From: Collinsella sp.
GTDB lineage: Bacteria; Actinomycetota; Coriobacteriia; Coriobacteriales; Coriobacteriaceae
DNA length: 32,749 nucleotides
Direction of reading: 5' to 3'
NCBI GenBank assembly: GCA_031295725.1
Contig: JAUMNV010000126.1
Location: forward strand, 1-32,749
Below the pieces are notes generated by a model, which made no database searches, was not told where the DNA came from, and saw only the letters and a program-made list of their open reading frames with translations. The translations under genes and the position numbers were made by a program. Positions 8,072-15,049 of this stretch are shown here, one piece after another (position 1 is the first letter of the stretch; each line of letters opens with the position of its first letter).

Positions 8072-9507
8072 TACATGCCCTCGTCGGCAGACATGCTGCC
8101 CGAATCCGCGCCGTAGCCGCCGTCAGCCGTTGCGTCCGCTCCGGTGTCCATGACGAGGGTGTCGCCATCGCGCAGCTTGGTAACCGGCACGTTGGGATTG
8201 ATCTCGTTGCCCTGGTCGTCGCGCTTGACCTGAGTCTTGCCGACTACGGCTTCGTTGTCGTTTTGCGTCACGACGGTCACCTTCACGCGACGGGTTTGCT
8301 TGCCCTCGTCATCAGTCGCCACGTTGACGTAATAGTGTTCGCCGTCTTCGGTCATGAGCGCCATCGTCGGCACCATCACCACGTCGTTGAGCTGCTCGGT
8401 CACCACCGAGACCTCGGCCGTCATGCCCGGCTTCAGGCGCGCGTCGGGCGCCTCGATGAGAATGTCGACGTTAAAGGTTACGCTGCCGCCGCCACTGTTG
8501 GCGGCGTCGGAGTTTGCCACCGACGCGATAGCCGTGACGGTGCCCTGGCTCACGATATCGGGAAACGCGGGATACGTGACGTTGGCGCTCTGCCCAACGG
8601 CGATCTTGGCGATGTCCTTTTCGCCCACCTGCACGGTCACCTTCATCTTGGACAGGTCGGCGATCTGCATGCACTGCTTGCCGCCGCTCGTATCGCTTTC
8701 GCCCATGATCATGCCGCCTGTAACCGTGGCGCCCACTTTGGCATTGAGCTCCACGATGCTACCCGAGCTCGGGGCCGTGACCGTGCGACTGGAGGCCTTG
8801 GCGTTCGCCTGGTCGAGGTTTGCCTGGGCTGATGCGAGGCTGCGCTGCGCGGCCGATACGGCGTTCGTGTCCGCTGATGCGGCGGAGACACCAGCCGCTG
8901 CGGAAGCTCCCTCGACGTCCGTCGTTGGGGTGGCCTGCGCGGCGGCTGCGGCTTTCTGCGCGTTGGCGAGGTCTTCCTGAGCGGCTGCAACTGCACGCTG
9001 CGCCTCGGCAACGTTGCGATCGAGCTCGTCGTTTTTAATGGTCATAAGCACGTCGCCCTCGTTGACGGATTGGCCTGCCTGCACGTTGATCGAATCGACC
9101 GTGCCGTCGACAGAAGGGGAGACCACCGAGGACGAAATGGGTTTGAGCTGGCCTTTCGCCTCGACCGTTGTGGTAAACGTGCCCTCGGTCACCATGTCGG
9201 TCACAGGCCTGTTGTTGCCTGCGGGCCGTGCGTTGATGGCTAAGGTCACGACAACGGCGATGAGCACAATGGCGGCCACGACGCCGGCCGCAATGCCGCG
9301 TCGGATGAGCTTTTTGCGTCGACGTTCGGCACGTTTTGCCTTGAGCTTGGCATATGCCTCTTCATCGGAAATCTCGACCGTATCGTTCGTGCGTCCGCTC
9401 TGCTTGTCGGTGTGCGCGTTTGTAATCAGAGGAATCGTTTCGGTGGCATCTTCGGGCGTGCGCTCGGTATCATCCGCGCCCGGGGTGATGGTGGGGACAT
9501 TCGGCAT
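8071..9507 (-). CDS. HlyD/MacA-like periplasmic-adaptor-type protein of the ABC operon
   Basis: A 478-aa membrane fusion protein. About 70 residues lie on the cytoplasmic side before the single helix at about 71-92 (GVVAAIVLIAVVVTLAI); the segment just before it is very basic (AKRAERRRKKLIRR). Outside the membrane come a biotinyl-lipoyl half-motif (SPSVDGTVDSINVQAGQSVNEGDVL), an alanine-rich helical hairpin (about 180-270), the second lipoyl half (TVTAPSSGSIVELNAKVGATV), then beta-barrel segments (VGEKDIAKIAVGQ). The C-terminus is glycine/aspartate-rich. The start at 9507 has GGAGA four bases upstream; a frame from 9570 lacks a site. MacA proteins normally start directly with the membrane anchor, so the long acidic-then-basic N-terminal extension is unusual. 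Confidence 0.9.
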   Translation of the reverse strand: MPNVPTITPGADDTERTPEDATETIPLITNAHTDKQSGRTNDTVEISDEEAYAKLKAKRAERRRKKLIRRGIAAGVVAAIVLIAVVVTLAINARPAGNNRPVTDMVTEGTFTTTVEAKGQLKPISSSVVSPSVDGTVDSINVQAGQSVNEGDVLMTIKNDELDRNVAEAQRAVAAAQEDLANAQKAAAAAQATPTTDVEGASAAAGVSAASADTNAVSAAQRSLASAQANLDQANAKASSRTVTAPSSGSIVELNAKVGATVTGGMIMGESDTSGGKQCMQIADLSKMKVTVQVGEKDIAKIAVGQSANVTYPAFPDIVSQGTVTAIASVANSDAANSGGGSVTFNVDILIEAPDARLKPGMTAEVSVVTEQLNDVVMVPTMALMTEDGEHYYVNVATDDEGKQTRRVKVTVVTQNDNEAVVGKTQVKRDDQGNEINPNVPVTKLRDGDTLVMDTGADATADGGYGADSGSMSADEGM

Positions 9508-9542
9508 AGCGTCTCCTTTATAGAAAGAACCTCGATAATTAT

Positions 9543-9570
9543 ATGCGCCCACCGGTTGGGGCGGGCGCAT
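9543..9570 (-). terminator. Hairpin terminator after the L,D-transpeptidase gene
   Basis: An 8-bp stem ATGCGCCC/GGGCGCAT (9543-9550 with 9563-9570) can extend inward over CC/GG. On the minus strand it is followed by ATAATTAT, a weak T-tract. It lies between the transpeptidase stop (9640) and the adaptor start (9507). The loop contains CCAACC on the minus strand, as in two other terminators here. Confidence 0.5.
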
Positions 9571-9639
9571 AGGACGGTTTCTTTCGGAACTGTTAGATTG
9601 GTCGCAGCGGTTCCACGTTGTAGGAATGCGCGACTTGCA

Positions 9640-11373
9640 CTACGAGTGGACAACCACGCACAGGCCGACTTTGATGCAGTCGTGAAGTGCCTTGGCGTCT
9701 GCCAGGCGCAGGTTGATGCAACCGTGGCTGCCGCACCACTTGTACGACTCGGCATTATCGAAGCTCTTGTCGTTTTGCCAGGTGGCATCGTGGAAGCCGA
9801 TCATATTGCCCTCGAACGGCATCCAGTAGCTCACCGGGCTCTCGTATTTGGGCTTACCGGTCTCGGGCTCCTTGGCTCCGATCAGGGTGCTGCCGCCGTC
9901 GTTGCTGTTGATTTGCCACACGCCCTCGGGGGTGGCGTCTTCGCCCGGTTTGCCGGAAATAAAGTTGGCCTCCCAAACGATATTACCGTTCTCGTCATAG
10001 TAGCGCGCGTGCTGCTCGGACAGGTCGACGTCGATATACGCCTTCCAGTCGGACTCTCCCTTTGCGGTAAAGGTGTCGGCCTTCTGGGAGTACTTGATCT
10101 CGATCTCGCCGGTCTGCTTGTTGTTAATGGCGTCCTCGACCTGCTTGGCGAGCGAGCTGCTGTCGATGGACCAACCAAAGTCACCGCCTTCGACGGCGCA
10201 CTGCTTGCCATCGGCGCGCGTCCACCAGCGAGTGGAGCCCACGGTATTAAAGCCGTTGGCGAGCTCGGCTGCCCAGCTACTGATCTGCGACGTATCGAGC
10301 GTGGGGTTGGCCGGATCGGCAAAGCTGATCCACTGCAACACGGAGCTGCCGTCGACCTTTCCGGCATCCTCGCCGTTGAGCTTGAGGGTCACGTTGACGC
10401 CCAAGAAGTTGTTGGCGGCATCGCATGCGGCCTGAATCTGATCATCGGTCAGCGTGCCATTGAGAGGATCATAGGCATCGTTGCCGAGCTTGGAAAGATC
10501 GACGGTCTCGGCCAGCGAGGCAAGCTCGAGCTCGGCATACTTAATGACATGCTCGCGGTTGAGTTTTTCGTTGGAGCGCGCCTTCTCGACGGTAAACTTG
10601 CCGGCCTGCTCGTCATAAGAGCTATTGGCCTCGAACGTGCCCGAACGGCCCTCGTTAAACTCGTCGATGGCGGCGCCCAGATCCTTCTCAAACTGCTTTT
10701 GGTTAAAGGTGTCGGAGAGCATGGACAGGTCGACGTCTTGATCAAGATCGACTTCGTTGGGGGTGGCGGTTGTTTTGGTCTTGCCGCTTAAGGATTCCAC
10801 AAGGCGGACCGGCCATACAAAGGCTTCGTTGTGGCTGATGATTTCTTTTGCGGCAGCTTCGCCGTCGACGATGGGCTCATCGGACTCGGGCTGATAGGTC
10901 CAGCTAAAGTCATCGCCTGTCACGGCGAGCTTATAGTGCTTCCATGCCGAATTGACCTTGGTGGCGGCAGACGAAGCGTTGGAGAACGAGACGTCGACGC
11001 CGGCGATGGTGGTATTGGGGTAGGCTACCTGCGAAAACGCTACGACGCCTACTATATAGACAATGACGATTAGACCCAGGACGACAAATAACGCCGTCTT
11101 TTTGCCCGACTTATTGTTCTCGGCGGGTTTGCGCGCGGGGCCGCGATCGCCTCGAGCGTGCGTGGGGGGCTGCTTGGGCGCATTGCCGTTTGCCTGGCGC
11201 CGCTGACGTTGTTGACGCTGCTGTCGCTGTTGGTTCGGGTGTTGGGAAGCGTTTGCTGCACTACGCTGCTGACCGTGGCTCGGCGCGATAGGACGCGGCG
11301 ACTGAACGCCGCCGGTGTGCCTGCTCGGCTGCTGCGGATCGGGAATCAGTTGAGTTCGATCGTTTTGCGACAT
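9640..11373 (-). CDS. VanW-like/PG-binding plus YkuD L,D-transpeptidase
   Basis: A 577-aa membrane-anchored cell-wall enzyme. Residues 1-92 are cytoplasmic and low in complexity, with a Q/R run near 48-60. One helix spans about 93-115 (ALFVVLGLIVIVYIVGVVAF). A long extracytoplasmic part (about 120-440) resembles the PG_binding_4 repeats that accompany VanW and L,D-transpeptidases (IAGVDVSF at its start). The C-terminal YkuD domain holds H528 (MIGFHDAT) and the catalytic motif SHGCINLR with C552 as nucleophile. Such enzymes form 3-3 peptide cross-links in peptidoglycan or attach proteins to it. The start at 11373 is preferred over 11382 because GAAGG lies 11 rather than 2 bases upstream. A good -10 box lies about 60 bases upstream. 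Confidence 0.93.
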   Translation of the reverse strand: MSQNDRTQLIPDPQQPSRHTGGVQSPRPIAPSHGQQRSAANASQHPNQQRQQRQQRQRRQANGNAPKQPPTHARGDRGPARKPAENNKSGKKTALFVVLGLIVIVYIVGVVAFSQVAYPNTTIAGVDVSFSNASSAATKVNSAWKHYKLAVTGDDFSWTYQPESDEPIVDGEAAAKEIISHNEAFVWPVRLVESLSGKTKTTATPNEVDLDQDVDLSMLSDTFNQKQFEKDLGAAIDEFNEGRSGTFEANSSYDEQAGKFTVEKARSNEKLNREHVIKYAELELASLAETVDLSKLGNDAYDPLNGTLTDDQIQAACDAANNFLGVNVTLKLNGEDAGKVDGSSVLQWISFADPANPTLDTSQISSWAAELANGFNTVGSTRWWTRADGKQCAVEGGDFGWSIDSSSLAKQVEDAINNKQTGEIEIKYSQKADTFTAKGESDWKAYIDVDLSEQHARYYDENGNIVWEANFISGKPGEDATPEGVWQINSNDGGSTLIGAKEPETGKPKYESPVSYWMPFEGNMIGFHDATWQNDKSFDNAESYKWCGSHGCINLRLADAKALHDCIKVGLCVVVHS

Positions 11374-11430
11374 CGTATGCATATCCTTCGATTTTCGCCT
11401 TGCGGTTCATCGTGTTTTTACTGGGCTTGC

Positions 11431-11436
11431 ATTATA
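11431..11436 (-). promoter_or_regulatory. Promoter -10 box of the L,D-transpeptidase gene
   Basis: The minus strand reads TATAAT here, a perfect -10 hexamer, with ACCACA at 17 bases as a weak -35 box. The predicted transcript would have a leader of about 50 bases before the start at 11373. A 16-bp palindrome lies further upstream at 11486-11501. Confidence 0.6.
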
Positions 11437-11485
11437 GCGATTGCCCTACTGTTTGTGGTACGGAAACGGTGGCATTCGAAAGAGC

Positions 11486-11501
11486 TGGGACAAATGTCCC
11501 A
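11486..11501. promoter_or_regulatory. Palindrome TGGGACAAATGTCCCA, possible operator
   Basis: Two 7-bp arms with a 2-bp centre form a tight palindrome that is too short-looped for a hairpin and looks like a dimeric regulator site. It lies between the serine dehydratase stop (11523) and the transpeptidase promoter, about 50 bases upstream of the -10 box. No known regulator is assigned. Confidence 0.35.
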
Positions 11502-11522
11502 CTATCGAGTCGTTCAGGGTCA

Positions 11523-13130
11523 CTACCCGCACACACCGCATTTTGCACAGGCCGAAAGTGCGGCCGGAGCCTGCGCGATGCCGCCCTTTGCCGTCTCGCG
11601 CAGCGTTGCCGGCAACGCGTGACCCACCGAGAGCATGACATGTGCCATCTGGTCAAACGGCACCAGGCTCTTAATGCCTGCGAGGGCGAGTTGTGCCGAG
11701 CTAAAGGCCGCTGCCACGCCGATGGCGTTGCGGTTTTGGCAGGGCACTTCCACGAGGCCACCGACGGGGTCACAAACGAGACCCAGCAGGTTACTTAGCG
11801 CGATGGAGCTGGCGTCGAGCGCCTGCTCGGGCGTGCCGCCGAGCATCTGCACCAGCGCGGCGGCTGCCATGGCGGCTGCGCTTCCGACTTCGGCCTGGCA
11901 GCCGCCCTCGGCGCCGGCAACGCAGGCGCTTGTGGTGAGGTTGAGGCCGATGGCGGCTGCGCAGTAGAGCGCGTCCATGACCTGTTCGTCGTCGAGCTGC
12001 AGGCGCTCGGCGAGCGCCAGCACGCAGCCGGGCACAACACCCGCGGAGCCTGCCGTGGGGGCGGCGACAATCACGCCCATGGTAGCGGAGCGCTCGAGCA
12101 CGGCCATGGCGCGGGCAACGGCGTCGGTCTGGACGGCGCCCATCAGGCTTGCACTCAAATCGTTGCGGCCGGTGGCTTCGACGAGCTTGGCCTCGCCGCC
12201 GATAAGCCCGCCGAGTGAGCGCAGCGGATTTGCGAGGGGGGCCGTGGTCTCCTCGCGCATGACGTCGAGCACGCGGCGCATGGCGGCGACGGCGTGGGCC
12301 TCGCCGGTCAGACGCGCCTCGCGAACGGCCATGACGGCGCCGATGCTGAGCCCCAGTTCCTCACACGCATCGAGCAGCTGCTCGCCGTCGTCGAAGATTT
12401 CCTTGGCCGAGACGCCGGGGGAGAGCGACGAGGCAGAACCGGGGAGCTCGATAAAGGTCGCGTAATCAACATTGTCGAGCTTGCGTAGCATCGGGATAAC
12501 GGTGTCGTCGGGCGCGCCGTCGGTCTCAAAGACGGAGTAGGCCTGGCCGCCCACTTCGGTGCGGTAGGTGCGGCAGAATGCGATGTTCACGTGGGCGTAG
12601 GCGAGCAGGTTGGTGAGCGCGGCGAGTACACCGGGGACGTCCTTGTGCGCCACGAAGAGCGTGGAATACATGCCCGAGATGTCGACGCCGACGCCGTTAA
12701 TGCGGCTGATGCGCATCTTGCCGCCGCCCAGGCTCTCGCCGCGGACCTGAGCCGTGGCGCCCGTGTCGTCGACCATGTCGATATCGACGGTATTGGGGTG
12801 GATGGAGGCGTCGTCGCCCTTGATGTCAAAGTGATATTCGAGGCCTTGCTCGCGAGCGAGGTCGAAGGCCTGCTTGATATTCTCGTCATCGGTGTCGAGG
12901 CCCAGGATGCCCGCGACGAGCGCACGGTCGGTGCCGTGGCCGCGGTAGGTGTGGGCGAAGGAGTTCCACAGGCCAAAGGTGACCTTGGTGATGCGGCCTT
13001 CCAGCAGGCTGGCGGCAACTTGGGCGCAGCGCAGGGCGCCGGCGGTGTGTGATGAGCTGGGGCCGACCATGACGGGGCCCAAGATCTCGAATGCCGAGGT
13101 CGTAGCTAGTGTTTGCGGCTTGCCTGCCAT
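11523..13130 (-). CDS. sdaA: L-serine dehydratase (ammonia-lyase), single-chain iron-sulfur type
   Basis: A 535-aa enzyme converting L-serine to pyruvate and ammonia with a 4Fe-4S cluster. The N-terminal beta-chain domain (about 10-150) opens with GPSSSHTAG (23-31). An ACT-like region follows at about 155-228. The alpha-chain domain (about 245-520) carries APTAGSAGVVPG (357-368). Candidate cluster cysteines are C411 (GGCQAEVG), C453 (LVCDPVGG) and C464 (VPCQNRNA), spaced 42 and 11 apart, as I recall for the Legionella enzyme. The C-terminus ends KCGVCG, in keeping with the tail cysteine that caps the cluster in that enzyme. The start at 13130 follows AGGAG by 5 bases; a frame upstream to 13388 runs through a large inverted repeat and is not coding. 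It links amino-acid fermentation to pyruvate. Confidence 0.93.
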   Translation of the reverse strand: MAGKPQTLATTSAFEILGPVMVGPSSSHTAGALRCAQVAASLLEGRITKVTFGLWNSFAHTYRGHGTDRALVAGILGLDTDDENIKQAFDLAREQGLEYHFDIKGDDASIHPNTVDIDMVDDTGATAQVRGESLGGGKMRISRINGVGVDISGMYSTLFVAHKDVPGVLAALTNLLAYAHVNIAFCRTYRTEVGGQAYSVFETDGAPDDTVIPMLRKLDNVDYATFIELPGSASSLSPGVSAKEIFDDGEQLLDACEELGLSIGAVMAVREARLTGEAHAVAAMRRVLDVMREETTAPLANPLRSLGGLIGGEAKLVEATGRNDLSASLMGAVQTDAVARAMAVLERSATMGVIVAAPTAGSAGVVPGCVLALAERLQLDDEQVMDALYCAAAIGLNLTTSACVAGAEGGCQAEVGSAAAMAAAALVQMLGGTPEQALDASSIALSNLLGLVCDPVGGLVEVPCQNRNAIGVAAAFSSAQLALAGIKSLVPFDQMAHVMLSVGHALPATLRETAKGGIAQAPAALSACAKCGVCG

Positions 13131-13147
13131 GGGTGCTCCTGTTCTAT

Positions 13148-13194
13148 CCCGTCGTTCCGAGGGGCGGGGCATACTTGTCCCGTCGTTCCGAGGG
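13148..13194. repeat. Two direct copies of CCCGTCGTTCCGAGGG
   Basis: Identical 16-bp copies occur at 13148-13163 and 13179-13194, 31 bases apart. The second overlaps the left arm of the long inverted repeat at 13185-13305. They lie just upstream of the serine dehydratase ribosome site, so would be in its leader. Confidence 0.8.
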
Positions 13195-13305
13195 CTTTGG
13201 TATTTGGTCGCCTGCTCTACAGTCCTGGCTCGCACGGAGGCCACATTAAGTGGCCTCCGGCTCGTGCGGAACTCGCGACCGACCAAATACCAAAGCCCTC
13301 GGAAC
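13185..13305. repeat. 121-bp inverted repeat with 26-bp perfect arms
   Basis: The arms at 13185-13210 and 13280-13305 are perfect complements over 26 bases (GTTCCGAGGGCTTTGG and onward). The interior holds a second hairpin with a 9-bp perfect stem (13236-13244 with 13250-13258) and an ATTAA loop, flanked by CGCAC/GTGCG. The whole can fold into one long structure. It lies in the 342-base gap between metK and the serine dehydratase gene. It could be a MITE-like element or an RNA leader; no ORF lies within it. Confidence 0.85.
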
Positions 13306-13400
13306 TTAGGATACATGGCTGGAGTCGCTCTGCTGCAAAATTTATCGGCCTGTGATTTATTCCATGTCCCAGGTGGGCTCATCTTCACAACCTTTAAATA

Positions 13401-13435
13401 AAAAAGAAGTACCGGTTGGGGCCGGTACTTCTTTT
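13401..13435 (-). terminator. Terminator of metK
   Basis: A perfect 14-bp stem (13402-13415 with 13422-13435) with a 6-nt loop is followed on the minus strand by TATTTAAAGG, after a closing run of T. It sits 38 bases past the metK stop. The stem's A/T ends make it potentially bidirectional. The loop on the minus strand is CCCCAA. Confidence 0.88.
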
Positions 13436-13472
13436 GGTGCGTTGTTATTTGGCTGTTGCTTTTCGAGTTAGC

Positions 13473-14753
13473 TTACAGGCCGCAGGCTGCTTTGAGTTCT
13501 TCGACTCGGTCGGTTTTTTCCCAGGTGAAGTCGGCGTCTTCGCGGCCGAAGTGACCGTAGGCTGCCGTCTTTTCGTAGATGGGGCGACGCAGGTCTAGGT
13601 CACGGATGATGGCACCCGGGCGCAGGTCGAAGGTCTTCTCTACGGCCTCGACGATCTTGCCCTCGGCAACATGCGCAGTACCGAAGGTGTCGACCATGAT
13701 TGAAAGGGGCTTGGAAACGCCGATGGCGTAGGCAAGCTCGACCTCGCAGCGGTCGGCCAGACCGGCGGCGACCACGTTCTTGGCGACCCAGCGCGCGGCA
13801 TACGCGGCGGAGCGGTCAACCTTGGTGCAGTCCTTTCCGCTAAAGGCACCGCCGCCGTGACGGCCATAGCCGCCGTAGGTGTCGACGATGATCTTGCGGC
13901 CGGTCAGGCCCGTGTCGCCCATGGGGCCGCCCACGACAAAGCGACCGGTGGGGTTCACATAGATGTCGGCGTTGTCCCACGGCATGTTCTCGGCGGCCAT
14001 GACCGGGGTGATGACGTGCTCGATGAGGTCGGCCTTGATCTTGCCCATGTCCTTGATCTCGGCAGCGTGCTGCGTGGAGATGACGATGGTCGTGACCTCG
14101 ACGGGCTTGCCTTCCTCGTAGCGCACGGTGACCTGGGTCTTGCCGTCGGGACGCAGATAGGCGAGGGTACCGTCGTGGCGCACGGCGGCCAGGCGCTCGG
14201 CTAGGCGGCTCGCCAGGTAGTGCGGCATGGGCATGAGGGTCTTGGTCTCGTTGGAGGCATAACCGAACATCATGCCCTGGTCGCCGGCACCGATCAGGTC
14301 AATCGGGTCGGTGGTAGCGCCGGTCTGGGTCTCGAAGGACTCGTCGACGCCCTGGGCGATATCGGGCGACTGCTCGTGGATGAGGCTCATAACGCCGCAG
14401 GTATCGCAGTCAAAACCGAATTTGGCGCGGTTGTAGCCAATGCGGCGGATAACGCCGCGGGCGATTTCCTGTACGTCGACATAGGCCTGGGTGCGAATTT
14501 CGCCGGCGACGATGACGGTGCCGGTGGTCACGAGGGTCTCGCAAGCGCAGCGGACGTTCTCCACGTTGGCAGGCACGCCGTTGGGGGCGATGTAGCCCTG
14601 CTCCTGGAGCTCTATTTCTTTGGCGAGGATTGCGTCGAGGACGGCGTCGCTGATCTGGTCAGCGATCTTATCGGGATGACCTTCGGTCACCGACTCCGAC
14701 GTAAAAACAAAGGACCCGTGTTGGGGCGGGATGGAACGAAGTTCTTCTGACAT
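13473..14753 (-). CDS. metK: S-adenosylmethionine synthetase
   Basis: A 426-aa cytoplasmic enzyme making S-adenosylmethionine from methionine and ATP. The N-terminal ATP-binding block SVTEGHPDKIADQISD is at 21-36. The hexapeptide GAGDQG is at 155-160 and the glycine-rich P-loop GGGAFSGKD is at 300-308, followed by KVDRSAAYAARW. All three structural domains are present, and the length is slightly above the usual 380-400 because of an insertion after the first helix (ELQEQGYIAPNGVPANVENV). AAGGA lies 7 bases before the ATG. It has its own promoter candidate and terminator. SAM made here would also supply the radical SAM protein at 2459 and the RsmB methyltransferase at 20868. Confidence 0.97.
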   Translation of the reverse strand: MSEELRSIPPQHGSFVFTSESVTEGHPDKIADQISDAVLDAILAKEIELQEQGYIAPNGVPANVENVRCACETLVTTGTVIVAGEIRTQAYVDVQEIARGVIRRIGYNRAKFGFDCDTCGVMSLIHEQSPDIAQGVDESFETQTGATTDPIDLIGAGDQGMMFGYASNETKTLMPMPHYLASRLAERLAAVRHDGTLAYLRPDGKTQVTVRYEEGKPVEVTTIVISTQHAAEIKDMGKIKADLIEHVITPVMAAENMPWDNADIYVNPTGRFVVGGPMGDTGLTGRKIIVDTYGGYGRHGGGAFSGKDCTKVDRSAAYAARWVAKNVVAAGLADRCEVELAYAIGVSKPLSIMVDTFGTAHVAEGKIVEAVEKTFDLRPGAIIRDLDLRRPIYEKTAAYGHFGREDADFTWEKTDRVEELKAACGL

Positions 14754-14820
14754 GATTGTCCTTTCAAAAACGTGTCCCAGCGACCGTTACCATTCCGCCG
14801 GGCTCTCTATGCAAGGGCAC

Positions 14821-14826
14821 ATCATA
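14821..14826 (-). promoter_or_regulatory. Putative -10 box of metK and leader hairpin
   Basis: The minus strand reads TATGAT; the -35 region 17 bases away (GTGTGA) is weak. The predicted leader of about 60 bases contains a 7-bp stem CCCGGCG/CGCTGGG with one G-T pair. I could not match this leader to a known SAM riboswitch class. Confidence 0.4.
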
Positions 14827-14867
14827 GCGCGTAATTCAAACATTCACACCCTTTCCGCACCTATTCA

Positions 14868-14947
14868 TTGGGGACAGACTTAAATGACCAGCCTTACCTA
14901 AGTGCCGACAGGTTGCCCAACGACTGGTCATTTAAGACTGTCCCCAA
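14868..14947. repeat. 80-bp inverted repeat between metK and gltX
   Basis: The 24-bp arms at 14868-14891 and 14924-14947 are complementary at 23 of 24 positions, with TTGGGGACAG at the outer ends and ATGACCAG at the inner ends. The loop is 32 bases. It lies between the two divergent promoters of the 296-base gap. The shape suggests a MITE- or REP-like element; it contains no gene. Confidence 0.85.
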
Positions 14948-15003
14948 AGAGTATCCCCAATGAGTGGGTCGATGCCCTTTGTGCGGAGGTTGCTTTGATG
15001 CTT

Positions 15004-15009
15004 TATACT
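15004..15009 (+). promoter_or_regulatory. Putative -10 box of gltX
   Basis: TATACT is a good -10 hexamer; the nearest -35 candidate, TTGTGC at 14979-14984, is 19 bases away, which is longer than ideal. The predicted leader is about 35 bases and contains the GAGGAG ribosome site. Confidence 0.45.
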
Positions 15010-15049
15010 GGTGCGGTTAGACATCCATCCTGCAATCGAGGAGATTTCC

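Noticed and set aside
13148..13305. A CRISPR-like array
   Set aside because: Only two direct copies and one inverted copy of a 10-16 bp word occur, without regular spacers or cas genes.
13131..13388. An N-terminal extension of the serine dehydratase
   Set aside because: The frame is open upstream only because it runs through the inverted repeat; family homology starts at 13130, where a good AGGAG site is found.
14754..14820. A SAM riboswitch in front of metK
   Set aside because: The leader is only about 60 bases and has a single 7-bp stem. I could not find the conserved core of any SAM riboswitch class I know.
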